The notes under the pieces: generated by a model
What the model was told of the DNA's origin: nothing
Databases searched by the model: none
The model's input: the letters and a program-made list of their open reading frames with translations, nothing else
In this document: positions 23,948 to 31,870 of the stretch, piece by piece
Numbering within the stretch: position 1 is the first letter of the stretch
How the letters are laid out: every line of letters begins with the position of its first letter
Program-made: the position numbers and the translations under genes
Source: Paracoccaceae bacterium
GTDB lineage: Bacteria > Pseudomonadota > Alphaproteobacteria > Rhodobacterales > Rhodobacteraceae
Length of the DNA stretch: 37,099 bases
NCBI GenBank assembly: GCA_024763335.1
Contig: JANTFS010000006.1
Location: 1 to 37,099, forward strand
Direction of reading: 5' to 3'

Positions 23948-25318
23948 TCAGTAGCTGAATTCGGCGTAGATCCGGGTGAGATCCTCGTGCCAATCGCCAT
24001 AGTAGCGATCCAGCAGTTCGTCGGCCGGGGTCTTGCCGTCCTCGACGGTGTCTTCCAGCGCGGTCAGGAAGTGGCGCTCGTCCGGCACCATGCCGCCGAA
24101 GCCCGGCTTGGCCCGGCGGCGCAATCCGCCGCGCGAGATGTCGAGCACTGTCTCGGCGAGTTCGCGCAGATGCAGCTTGCCGACCTGACCTTGCAGGCCG
24201 TCTTTCGAGGCGGCGATGCGCAAGCCCTCGCGGGTTTCGGCATCCCAGCCCTTCACCAGATCCCAGGCCGCGTCGAGGGCGCCTTGATCATACATGATGC
24301 CCACCCAAAAGGCTGGCAAGGCGCAGATGCGCCGCCACGGCCCGCCGTCGGCGCCGCGCATTTCCATGAAGGTCTTGATCCGCACCTCGGGGAAGACGGT
24401 GGTCAGGTGATCGGCCCAGTCAGAAAGTGTCGGGATCTCGCCGGGCAGCGCGGGCAACTTGCCCTTGAGGAAATCGCGGAAGGACTGGCCGCGCGCGTCG
24501 ATGTATGTTCCGTTTCGGTAGACGAAATACATCGGCACATCGAGCGCGTAGTCGACATAGCGCTGAAAGCCCATGCCCTCCTCGAAGACGAAGGGCAACA
24601 TGCCGGTGCGGGCCGGATCGAGATCGCGCCAGATGCGCGAGCGCCACGATTTGTAGCCGGTCGGTTTGCCGTCGATGAAGGGGGAATTGGCGAAGAGCGC
24701 GGTGGCCACCGGCTGCAGGGCAAGCCCGACGCGGAACTTCTTCACCATGTCGGCCTCGGAGGCAAAGTCGAGGTTCACCTGAATGGTGCAGGTGCGATAC
24801 ATCATCTGCTTGCCCAGCTCGCCGACCTTGTCCATGTAGTCGGTCATCAGCTTGTAGCGGCCCTTGGGCATCATCGGCATGTCTTCGTGGTGCCAGATCG
24901 GGGCGGTGCCCAGCCCGATGAAGCCGGCGCCGATCTTGTCGGCCACGTGGCGCACCTCGCGCAGGTGTTCGTTCACCTCGTCGCAGGTCTGGTGGATCGT
25001 CGCCAGCGGCGCGCCCGAAAGCTCGAGCTGGCCGCCGGGCTCCAGCGAGATGTTGGCGCCCTTGAGCTCCAGCCCGATGATGTGATCGCCTTCGTGAATG
25101 GGCACCCAGCCGTATTCGTCGCGCAAACCCTCGAGCATGGCCGTGATCGAGGTCGGCCCCTCGTAGGGCAGTGGCATCAGGGTTTTCTTGTCGTAGCCGA
25201 ATTTTTCATGCTCGGTGCCGATACGCCACTCTTCCTTGGGCTTGCAGCCCGAAGCGAGATACTCGGCCAACTGGTCGGGGTGTTCGATGGGACCACCGCC
25301 GGACTGGGGAATGGACAT
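23948..25318 (-). CDS. gshA: Glutamate-cysteine ligase
   Basis: A 456-residue ATP-dependent ligase joining glutamate and cysteine, the first step of glutathione synthesis. It belongs to the plant/alphaproteobacterial class: IGTEHEKFGYDKK, EPGGQLELSGAPLATIHQTC, PMMPKGRYKLMTDYM, YRTCTIQVNLDFASEADMV and TFMEMRGADGGPW are all visible. The length is typical. GGAGGCC lies just before the ATG. It is the last gene of the minus operon rsmE-GNAT-membrane protein-gshA, 27 bp downstream of the membrane protein. Confidence 0.95.
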   Translation of the reverse strand: MSIPQSGGGPIEHPDQLAEYLASGCKPKEEWRIGTEHEKFGYDKKTLMPLPYEGPTSITAMLEGLRDEYGWVPIHEGDHIIGLELKGANISLEPGGQLELSGAPLATIHQTCDEVNEHLREVRHVADKIGAGFIGLGTAPIWHHEDMPMMPKGRYKLMTDYMDKVGELGKQMMYRTCTIQVNLDFASEADMVKKFRVGLALQPVATALFANSPFIDGKPTGYKSWRSRIWRDLDPARTGMLPFVFEEGMGFQRYVDYALDVPMYFVYRNGTYIDARGQSFRDFLKGKLPALPGEIPTLSDWADHLTTVFPEVRIKTFMEMRGADGGPWRRICALPAFWVGIMYDQGALDAAWDLVKGWDAETREGLRIAASKDGLQGQVGKLHLRELAETVLDISRGGLRRRAKPGFGGMVPDERHFLTALEDTVEDGKTPADELLDRYYGDWHEDLTRIYAEFSY

Positions 25319-25345
25319 GGCAGGCCTCCGGCCGTTTGTTCGCGT

Positions 25346-25891
25346 TCACTGCTTGGTGGGCCAAGCTGCGGGGCGTGTCAATGCAGGGTGCGCGCCCGGG
25401 CGGGCCCAGATCACGACGTTGCGCTCGGGACGGGTTCGGCTGGCGCGGATGGCGGCTTCGATGTCGATGCCGGGAAGCGCGGTGAGGGCCTCGAACAGCG
25501 CGCCTGTGCCTTCGGCTGAGGCAGGCACGGCGAGGATCTCGCTGCCGGTGCGGAAACGCCACACCGGCAGACCGGCGCGGTCGGGCCCGATGGAAACCTC
25601 GGTGAGCGCCTCGAGCGAAACCATGCCGCCGCCCACCGGCGCGAAATAGCTGATCTGACGTTCATCGACCTCGACAACTCCGAGCCCGCCGTGGCCGGCA
25701 TGAAACCGCGCGCGTTGCAGGCTGGCCCACAGCAGTGCAGTGCCCACGATGGCAAGGGCCCAACCCAGCCAGCGGACCAGCCCGAGCGAAGCGATGCCCC
25801 ACCATAACCCAAGCGCCGTGACCGCAGCCGCGGCGATCACTCCGCGCCAGCGCTGGAGGCCTTCGGCGGCTTTCGGGCGGATAAAACTCAT
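25346..25891 (-). CDS. Uncharacterised membrane protein
   Basis: A 181-residue protein with two hydrophobic helices (about 17-36 and 39-56), followed by a beta-rich soluble part (GLGVVEVDERQISYFAPVGGGMVSLEALTEVSI). The end is ERNVVIWARPGAHPAL. The plan resembles small membrane proteins with a PH-like cytoplasmic domain, but I do not find the TDRR phrase. Its ATG overlaps the stop of the GNAT gene as ATGA, so it is translationally coupled, and gshA follows. Function unknown. Confidence 0.8.
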   Translation of the reverse strand: MSFIRPKAAEGLQRWRGVIAAAAVTALGLWWGIASLGLVRWLGWALAIVGTALLWASLQRARFHAGHGGLGVVEVDERQISYFAPVGGGMVSLEALTEVSIGPDRAGLPVWRFRTGSEILAVPASAEGTGALFEALTALPGIDIEAAIRASRTRPERNVVIWARPGAHPALTRPAAWPTKQ

Positions 25892-26745
25892 GGCGTGCCC
25901 CCGATGGTGACAGGCTGTTTCAGGATCGCCAGCGCGTAGCTGCCGATATGCTGGAAGCCAATGGCCTCGTAGGCCCGGCAGGCGGCAGCCCCCGAGGCGA
26001 ACAGGATGGCGGTTTGCACCCCCTCGGCGCGCAACTCGGCCAGATGCAGGGCAACGATGCGCCGGGCATATCCGCGGCCGCGCAGGGAAGGGGGCGTGTA
26101 GACGCCGCCGATCTGGACCATATCGGGCAGGCGCGCATTGAGCGCGGTCATTGCAACGGGCGTGCCGTCGACGGTGAGCAAACGGGTGTTTGGCTCCGCA
26201 ATTGCGCGCGCGGCCCGGTTGCGAGCCTCGGCGCTGACCTGGTCCGGCGTCGACATCCGTAACTCGGTCACATAGGCGCGGTGCCAGTCTTCGAGCAGGG
26301 GCCGGTCGGCCTCGGCGGGGCGGCGGAGCGTGCCCGGAACGCCGGGGATCACCAGATCCGCCAAATCCAACCGGTAGAGAGGTTCAGGCGAATCGAGTGA
26401 GAATCCGGCGGCCTCGACACCCAGTGCCCGCTTGGCCTGGGCCACCTGTGCGCTCTCGCCGGCGAGGCCTGCAAGCCTGCGTCCGGCCACCGCATCCGCA
26501 AATGCCGCCCACAGCGCGGGCGCCGCATCCGGGGCCTGGCTCAACGCAAAGCCCGCGTTGGACAAGCCGAACACCGCCGTGATGCCGCCCGCCTCGGCGA
26601 GCCAATAGCCCGTGCCGTGCGGGCTCTCACGGTCGAACAGGCCGAGATTGTGGAGATTGCCACGCAGGAACAGACTGGTTTCGGCGTGATCGGCGAGGAA
26701 GGTCTCGATCGCGGCCTCATCACCGGCGCGGGCGGGGCGCAGCAT
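25888..26745 (-). CDS. GNAT-family N-acetyltransferase
   Basis: A 285-residue protein beginning MLRPARAGDEAAIETFLADH. The C-terminal half carries the acetyl-CoA-binding motif A (IGGVYTPPSLRGRGYARRIVALHLAEL, R-G-R-G-Y-A) and motif B-like FASGAAACRAYEAIGFQHIGSYALAIL. The N-terminal half looks like a degenerate second GNAT-like domain. The start is an overlap TGATG with the rsmE stop; the long ORF-track version (484 residues) includes a frame read through rsmE and should be ignored. Substrate unknown. Second gene of the rsmE operon. Confidence 0.85.
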   Translation of the reverse strand: MLRPARAGDEAAIETFLADHAETSLFLRGNLHNLGLFDRESPHGTGYWLAEAGGITAVFGLSNAGFALSQAPDAAPALWAAFADAVAGRRLAGLAGESAQVAQAKRALGVEAAGFSLDSPEPLYRLDLADLVIPGVPGTLRRPAEADRPLLEDWHRAYVTELRMSTPDQVSAEARNRAARAIAEPNTRLLTVDGTPVAMTALNARLPDMVQIGGVYTPPSLRGRGYARRIVALHLAELRAEGVQTAILFASGAAACRAYEAIGFQHIGSYALAILKQPVTIGGTP

Positions 26746-27497
26746 CACCAATCTCCGAGCGTCGATTGCCACAGCGTCAGCGCGGCGACGGCGGCGGTAT
26801 CGGCGCGCAGGATGCGCGGGCCGAGCCGCACCGGGTGGGACTGCGGCATGGCCCGCAGCCGGGCGCGTTCGGCTTGTGAATACCCGCCCTCCGGGCCGAT
26901 GAAGATGGCCCAGGGCGCGCCTCGTCCGGCCTGTGGCCCGTCCTCGGCGAAGAGGGGGGCAGCCCCCGATGAGCTTTCCGCGAGGGTCTCGTCCGCGAAC
27001 ATGATCTGGCGCTCGGTCGACCAGTCGTCGAGCAGCCGGTCGAGTTTTCTGAGGTCTTCGACGGGCGGGACGAATGTGCCCCCGCATTGCTCGGCCGCCT
27101 CGATGGCGTGGGCCTGCAGACGGTCGCGCCGGATCCTTTCGGCATTGGTGAAATCCGTCTGCACCGGCAGGATCCGCGCCGCCCCCAGTTCGGCTGCCTT
27201 TTCGACGATGAAGTCTGTGCGGGCCTTCTTGATCGGCGCAAAGACCAGCCAGAGGTCGGGCGGATCGAGCTGCGCCGCGCTTTGGCCAAGGCACATGAGC
27301 CGCCCGCCGCGCTTGCCGGCTTCGGTGATCTCGGCCGTCCATTCCCCGGCGTGTCCGTTGAACAGCGCCACCCGTGCGCCCTTGCCCAGCCGCATCACCG
27401 CGAAAAGGTAATGCGCCTGATCACGCGTCAGATCGACGGATTGCCCCTCACCCAAAGGCGCGTCTACAAAGAGGCGAATTTTCTCACGGCTCATCAT
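26745..27497 (-). CDS. rsmE: 16S rRNA m3U1498 methyltransferase
   Basis: A 250-residue SPOUT methyltransferase that methylates N3 of U1498 in 16S rRNA. The N-terminal PUA-like part (IRLFVDAPLGEGQSVDLTRDQAHYLFAVMRL) and the C-terminal knot motifs (IFIGPEGGYSQAERARL and VRLGPRILRADTAAVAAL) are typical. Start at MMSREKIRLF (27497), or one codon later; the 86-residue extension in the ORF track overlaps ubiA. No clear ribosome site precedes it. The start codon is only 11 bp from the divergent ubiA start. Confidence 0.93.
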   Translation of the reverse strand: MMSREKIRLFVDAPLGEGQSVDLTRDQAHYLFAVMRLGKGARVALFNGHAGEWTAEITEAGKRGGRLMCLGQSAAQLDPPDLWLVFAPIKKARTDFIVEKAAELGAARILPVQTDFTNAERIRRDRLQAHAIEAAEQCGGTFVPPVEDLRKLDRLLDDWSTERQIMFADETLAESSSGAAPLFAEDGPQAGRGAPWAIFIGPEGGYSQAERARLRAMPQSHPVRLGPRILRADTAAVAALTLWQSTLGDW

Positions 27498-27508
27498 GGG
27501 GGCACGAT

Positions 27509-28477
27509 ATGGCGGCGAAGGGCAAGACACCAGAGCCCGGCGGACAGGTTGCCGACGCGGTGCGCGGCAACTGGGTGGACCGTATCGCGCCGGTCTGGTC
27601 GCGGCCCTACCTGCGGCTGAGCCGGGCCGACCGGCCGATCGGCACGTGGCTTTTGCTACTGCCGTGCTGGTGGGGGCTCCTGCTGGGCATCGGCGAGACC
27701 GGGCAGCTCGGATGGCAGGATGCGTGGATCGCGCTGGGCACGGCAATGGGCGCATGGCTCATGCGCGGGGCGGGCTGCACGTGGAATGACATCACCGACC
27801 GTGACTTCGATGCCGCCGTGGCGCGCACCCGGTCGCGGCCGATCCCCTCGGGGCAGGTCAGCGTGAAACAGGCGCTGGGCTGGCTGGTGGGGCAATCGCT
27901 CGTCGCGCTTGCCATCCTTCTGACCTTTCACCCCAATGCAATTCTTCTGGGCTTCGTCTCGCTCGTCCCTGTTGCGATCTATCCTTTTGCCAAGCGTTTC
28001 ACATGGTGGCCGCAGGTCTTCCTCGGCATCGCCTTCAACTGGGGCGCCTTGCTGGCCTATACCGCCCATACCGGCTATCTCGGCTGGCCCGCGGTGGCGC
28101 TCTATCTCGCGGGGATTGCCTGGACGCTGTTCTACGACACGATCTATGCCCATCAGGACAAGGACGATGATGCGCTGATCGGAGTGAAATCCACCGCGCG
28201 GCTCTTTGGGGCGCACACCGTGCCGTGGCTCAGGGCCTTCCTGATTGCCACGGTCGTTCTGCTCACGCTGGCCATCGTGCTTGCCTTTGCGCCCGGGCGC
28301 TCTGTCCTGTCGTTGACGGTGGCGCTCGGGGGCGCGTGGTTCATGGGCTGGCACCTGTCATGGCAATTGCGGGTTCTGGATACCGAGGATCCCGACACCT
28401 GCCTGCGCCTGTTCCGCTCCAACCGCGATGCCGGACTGATCCCTGTGCTGTTTCTTGCCGTAGCCGCGCTCGTTTGA
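27509..28477 (+). CDS. ubiA: 4-hydroxybenzoate polyprenyltransferase
   Basis: A 322-residue integral membrane prenyltransferase attaching the isoprenoid tail to 4-hydroxybenzoate in ubiquinone synthesis. The first Mg/diphosphate motif is NDITDRDFD (93-101), and the second is YDTIYAHQDKDDD (about 211-223). DRPIGTWLLLLPCWWGLLL precedes them, as in most UbiA proteins. Eight or nine hydrophobic helices are present. The ATG at 27509 has GGGGG about 6 nt upstream. Divergent from rsmE with an 11-bp gap, so the promoter must lie within rsmE's first codons. Confidence 0.94.
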   Translation: MAAKGKTPEPGGQVADAVRGNWVDRIAPVWSRPYLRLSRADRPIGTWLLLLPCWWGLLLGIGETGQLGWQDAWIALGTAMGAWLMRGAGCTWNDITDRDFDAAVARTRSRPIPSGQVSVKQALGWLVGQSLVALAILLTFHPNAILLGFVSLVPVAIYPFAKRFTWWPQVFLGIAFNWGALLAYTAHTGYLGWPAVALYLAGIAWTLFYDTIYAHQDKDDDALIGVKSTARLFGAHTVPWLRAFLIATVVLLTLAIVLAFAPGRSVLSLTVALGGAWFMGWHLSWQLRVLDTEDPDTCLRLFRSNRDAGLIPVLFLAVAALV

Positions 28478-28543
28478 TTGCACCCGCCTCGCATGGGCCC
28501 TATTGAAGCAAGACCGCAACCGGAACCGGGAACTTGATCGCCG

Positions 28544-30625
28544 ATGCGCTTGCCGCACTTGTCAACACTTCGCAGTCATCCGGGCTTTCTCAATGGGGCC
28601 GTCTTCCTGGCGGCCGCCGTTCTGTCGGTTCTCGTTGCCTGGGGCGCCCTGCGCACGATCGAGACGATGTCTTTGCTGTCGATCGAAAGCGCGCTGCTGC
28701 TTGATGGCGAAGACTGGGCCGAAGTCGAAACCAACGGTCTTCAGGTGATTTTGAGTGGAACGGCGCCAACGGAATCCGCGCGGTTTCGCGCGCTTTCGAT
28801 TGCCGGCTCGCAGGTTGATGCGAGCCGCGTGATCGACGTCATGGAAGTGCCGCCGCCAAAGGAGATCACGCCGCCGCAATTCTCGGTAGAGATCCTGCGC
28901 AGCGAGGCCGGGATCTCGATGATCGGCCTGATTCCCGCGGCAACCGACCGCGAAGCGCTGGCTGAGCGAATTCATCGCATCGACTTTACCCGGGCGGCAA
29001 CGGACCTGCTCGAAACCGCGGATTACCCCGTGCCCGAGGGATGGGAGCCGGCTCTCGATTACGCTCTGTCCGCACTGGAGATCTTGCCGCGCGCAAAAAT
29101 CTCGCTCAATGCCGACCGGGTGGCCATCGAGGCAATCGCGGAATCGCCTGACCAGAAGGCAGCCTGGGAACGCGATCTGCGCGCTCAGGTGCCCGGCGGG
29201 TTGCGCCTTTCGCTCGATATCGCGGCGCCACGGCCGGTCATCACCCCGTTCACCTTGCGGTTTACCATCGACGACGAGGGCGCGCGGTTCGATGCCTGTA
29301 CGGCCTCGACGGAAGGTGGCCGCACCGAGATCGTTGCGGCGGGTGTTGCTGCCGGGGCAAAGGGGCGACCCGATTGCACCATCGGTCTTGGTGTGCCGTC
29401 GCCGGACTGGCCGGAAGCGGTTTCGCTCGGGATCGGCGCGCTACGCGAAATGGGCGGCGGGTCGCTGACCTTCTCGGATGCTGACGTGACGCTGGTGGCC
29501 GCCGCGGGCACGCCGCAAGCGACCTATGACCGGATTGTCGGCGAACTCGAGACCGAGCTCCCCGACGTCTTCTCGCTGCATTCGGTTCTGCCCGCGCCGG
29601 TGAAGATTTCGGGCACCGGCGACGCAGAGGCCGAAGGTCCGCCTGAGTTCGTCGCGACCCGCAGCCCGGAAGGGCTGGTTCAACTGAGGGGGCGTGTTGC
29701 CAGCGATCAGGAGCGGACCATCGCCGAAAGCTTCGCACGTGCGCGGTTCGGGGTCGAAAACGTCTATGCGGCGATGCGCCTTGATCCGGATCTGCCGCGC
29801 GGCTGGTCGGTGCGCACGCTTGCCGGGCTCGAAGCGCTCTCGCATCTTGCAAACGGCGCCGTCGTTGTGCAGCCCCTCGTCGTCGACGTCAGCGGCGCGA
29901 CCGGCAACAAGAATGCCTCGGCCGAGATCTCGCGGATTCTCTCGGAAAAGCTGGGTGAGGCGGAGGATTTCCGGGTGAATGTGCGGTATGAGGAAAAATT
30001 CGATCCGGTGGCCAGCCTGCCCACGCCGGAAGAATGCGCCGCGGATGTGAACGCGGCCCTTGAGGCCCGCAAGATCACGTTCGCACCTGGCTCGGCGGAG
30101 ATCGAGATCTCGTCGGCCCGCACCATCGACGAGATCGCCAAGATCCTGAAGCAATGTCCCGACGTGGCGATGGAGATTGCCGGCTACACCGACAGCCAGG
30201 GCCGCGAAGAGATGAACCGGGCGCTGTCGCAACGGCGGGCGGAAGCCGTGCTCTCGGCATTGCTCGCGCGCCGGGTGCTGACCAGCGGCTACACCGCTCA
30301 CGGCTATGGCGAGGACAACCCGATCGCGGACAATGAAACCGAAGAGGGCCGCGAGGCGAACCGGCGCATCGAATTCCGGCTGATCGGTGTCGAGGCCCCC
30401 AGCGACGCTGACGCCGCCAGCGCGGCGACCGAAGGGTTTGCCGAGACGACCGGGGCGGGCACCCCGCCCGCAGCCACGGATGACGCGGCAGACCAATCAT
30501 CCTCGCCACCGCAGCCTGACACTGCGTCGGGCGATGCGGCATCGTCCGAAGAGCCACCCATCGTCGTTGATCCTGAGCTTGAGGGGATCCGTCCACACCC
30601 GCGCCCGGCGCAAACGGACGGCTGA
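28544..30625 (+). CDS. OmpA-family protein with BON-like repeats
   Basis: A 693-residue envelope protein. An N-terminal membrane anchor (AVFLAAAVLSVLVAWGALRT, about 19-38) is followed by several repeated alpha/beta units of BON type (for example GLQVILSGTAPTESARFRALSIAG and GLVQLRGRVASDQERTIAESFA). A peptidoglycan-binding OmpA C-terminal domain covers about 505-620 (ITFAPGSAEIEIS, AGYTDSQGREEMNRALSQRRAEAV, GYGEDNPIADN, NRRIEFRL). A disordered Ala/Pro/Asp/Glu-rich tail ends the protein. The layout (anchor, BON, OmpA) is like mycobacterial OmpATb/ArfA but longer. It is probably anchored in the inner membrane and reaches the cell wall. Likely operon with the next two genes. Confidence 0.88.
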   Translation: MRLPHLSTLRSHPGFLNGAVFLAAAVLSVLVAWGALRTIETMSLLSIESALLLDGEDWAEVETNGLQVILSGTAPTESARFRALSIAGSQVDASRVIDVMEVPPPKEITPPQFSVEILRSEAGISMIGLIPAATDREALAERIHRIDFTRAATDLLETADYPVPEGWEPALDYALSALEILPRAKISLNADRVAIEAIAESPDQKAAWERDLRAQVPGGLRLSLDIAAPRPVITPFTLRFTIDDEGARFDACTASTEGGRTEIVAAGVAAGAKGRPDCTIGLGVPSPDWPEAVSLGIGALREMGGGSLTFSDADVTLVAAAGTPQATYDRIVGELETELPDVFSLHSVLPAPVKISGTGDAEAEGPPEFVATRSPEGLVQLRGRVASDQERTIAESFARARFGVENVYAAMRLDPDLPRGWSVRTLAGLEALSHLANGAVVVQPLVVDVSGATGNKNASAEISRILSEKLGEAEDFRVNVRYEEKFDPVASLPTPEECAADVNAALEARKITFAPGSAEIEISSARTIDEIAKILKQCPDVAMEIAGYTDSQGREEMNRALSQRRAEAVLSALLARRVLTSGYTAHGYGEDNPIADNETEEGREANRRIEFRLIGVEAPSDADAASAATEGFAETTGAGTPPAATDDAADQSSSPPQPDTASGDAASSEEPPIVVDPELEGIRPHPRPAQTDG

Positions 30626-30649
30626 CCCCGGCCCAGCACGGAGAAAGAC

Positions 30650-30976
30650 ATGAACAGAACCGAGTTCATCATCGTCACGGCCATCATCCTATTCGTGGCC
30701 TTTGCGCTGGGGTGGTTTGCCCATTGGCTGATCCATCGATTCGCGCGGGTCGCATCGGGCGACATGTCGGAGATTGACCGTCTGGCGCAATCGCTTCACG
30801 AGGCAGAAGAAACGCGCGATCAGGCGATCATCTATCTGCAGCAGCGTGAGGCGGAGATGTCGAACCAGCTGCACCAGACCGAGGCGGAGCTACGGGCCGC
30901 GATGGACGGGTTGCGCGACGCCCGGCAAGAGGCCGAGGAGCTGCGCGCCTATATCGAGCAGATGAACCAGCGCTGA
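30650..30976 (+). CDS. Small TM-coiled-coil protein
   Basis: A 108-residue protein with one N-terminal helix (FIIVTAIILFVAFALGWFAHWLI) and a long charged helix (about 40-108, EIDRLAQSLHEAEETRDQAI ... EELRAYIEQMNQ) with coiled-coil character. GGAGAAAG precedes the ATG. It sits 24 bp after the OmpA-family gene, and dgkA starts 1 bp after its stop. Its helix would lie in the cytoplasm if the N-terminus faces out. No family recognised. Confidence 0.8.
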   Translation: MNRTEFIIVTAIILFVAFALGWFAHWLIHRFARVASGDMSEIDRLAQSLHEAEETRDQAIIYLQQREAEMSNQLHQTEAELRAAMDGLRDARQEAEELRAYIEQMNQR

Positions 30977-30977
30977 G

Positions 30978-31328
30978 ATGCGACACCTGATTGCCAGCTT
31001 CGGGTATGCGATTTCCGGACTCGGCGCTGTCATGCTGGGCGAGCGCAACGGGCGCATCCACCTTGCCATCGCGCTTGGCGCGGTTGTCGCCGGGTTCGTG
31101 CTCGGGCTCAGCCGGGCCGACTGGCTCTGGATCACCGGCGCCATCGCGCTCGTTGTGATCGCCGAGGCCTTCAACTCAGCCATCGAGATTCTCTGCGACA
31201 CGGTTCATCCCGAGCGCGCCGAGGGCATTCGCCGGACCAAGGATATAGCCGCCGGCGCGGTGCTCGCGGCCGCGCTGGCCTCGGCCGTGATCGGGGTTCT
31301 CGTGTTCTGGCCCTACCTGCTGGGCTGA
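30978..31328 (+). CDS. dgkA: Diacylglycerol kinase
   Basis: A 116-residue membrane kinase of the DgkA type, phosphorylating diacylglycerol (or undecaprenol). Three hydrophobic helices and the family phrases ERNGRIHLAIA, VVIAEAFNSAIEILCDTV and GIRRTKDIAAGAVLAAALAS are present, including the Glu/Asn of EAFNSAIE that bind ATP. ATG 1 bp after the previous stop, so cotranslated with the coiled-coil gene. It overlaps the convergent phosphatase gene by 16 bp. Confidence 0.94.
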   Translation: MRHLIASFGYAISGLGAVMLGERNGRIHLAIALGAVVAGFVLGLSRADWLWITGAIALVVIAEAFNSAIEILCDTVHPERAEGIRRTKDIAAGAVLAAALASAVIGVLVFWPYLLG

Positions 31329-31798
31329 CCTCCGGCGCGCGCCCATGCCATCTGCGCCTCGGTTTCCACCGCGCAGGGCCGGGCCGCGCGCAGCCGAGAA
31401 AGCGCGGCCTCCGGTGCTTCGCCGGCCTCGATCATCAGCCTGAGCACCGCCATCCCGGATCGCCCGCAGCCGCCGAAGCAATGCACGAGCACGCGCTCGC
31501 CGTCGGCCAGAAGCTCGCGCAGCCGTGCCGAGACCCCAGGCCAGAGGGTGCCCACCTCACCCGGCGGCGCGCCCATGTCGCGGATCGGCAGATGCTCCCA
31601 GCAGATGCCCGCGCGGGCGAGGTCGCGGCCAAGCGGGCCGCGGAACTCCTCCATCTCCGTCATCGAGAGCACAAGGCTTGGCCGCCAGCCGGTCAGCGCC
31701 GACAGATCGCCCCTATAGTCACCGCCACGCCCGGGCATCGGGCAGATCCCGAGCGTGCCTCCGCCCACCGGCATCGCCGCGATTGCAAATTCATCCAT
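31313..31798 (-). CDS. Dual-specificity/tyrosine phosphatase-like protein
   Basis: A 161-residue cysteine-dependent phosphatase. The active-site loop is VHCFGGCGRSGMAVLRLM, with nucleophile Cys107 and Arg113 (HC-x5-R), and the likely general acid is Asp74 in PIRDMGAP. The fold resembles the CDKN3/dual-specificity group. It is convergent with dgkA (16-bp overlap) and 72 bp from the divergent dnaX. The substrate may be a phosphoprotein or another phosphate ester. Confidence 0.87.
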   Translation of the reverse strand: MDEFAIAAMPVGGGTLGICPMPGRGGDYRGDLSALTGWRPSLVLSMTEMEEFRGPLGRDLARAGICWEHLPIRDMGAPPGEVGTLWPGVSARLRELLADGERVLVHCFGGCGRSGMAVLRLMIEAGEAPEAALSRLRAARPCAVETEAQMAWARAGGQPSR

Positions 31799-31870
31799 GT
31801 TGCCTCCGGTGGTGGACGCCGCGCGGGCCAGCCACTAGATTTGCGAGGATCTTAGCCCCCGGGGAGCAGC

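Noticed and set aside
31799-31870. Possible signal recognition particle RNA gene upstream of dnaX
   Set aside because: Some bacteria carry it there, but the gap is only 72 bp and I do not find the conserved GGAAGGAAGCA-type core in it.
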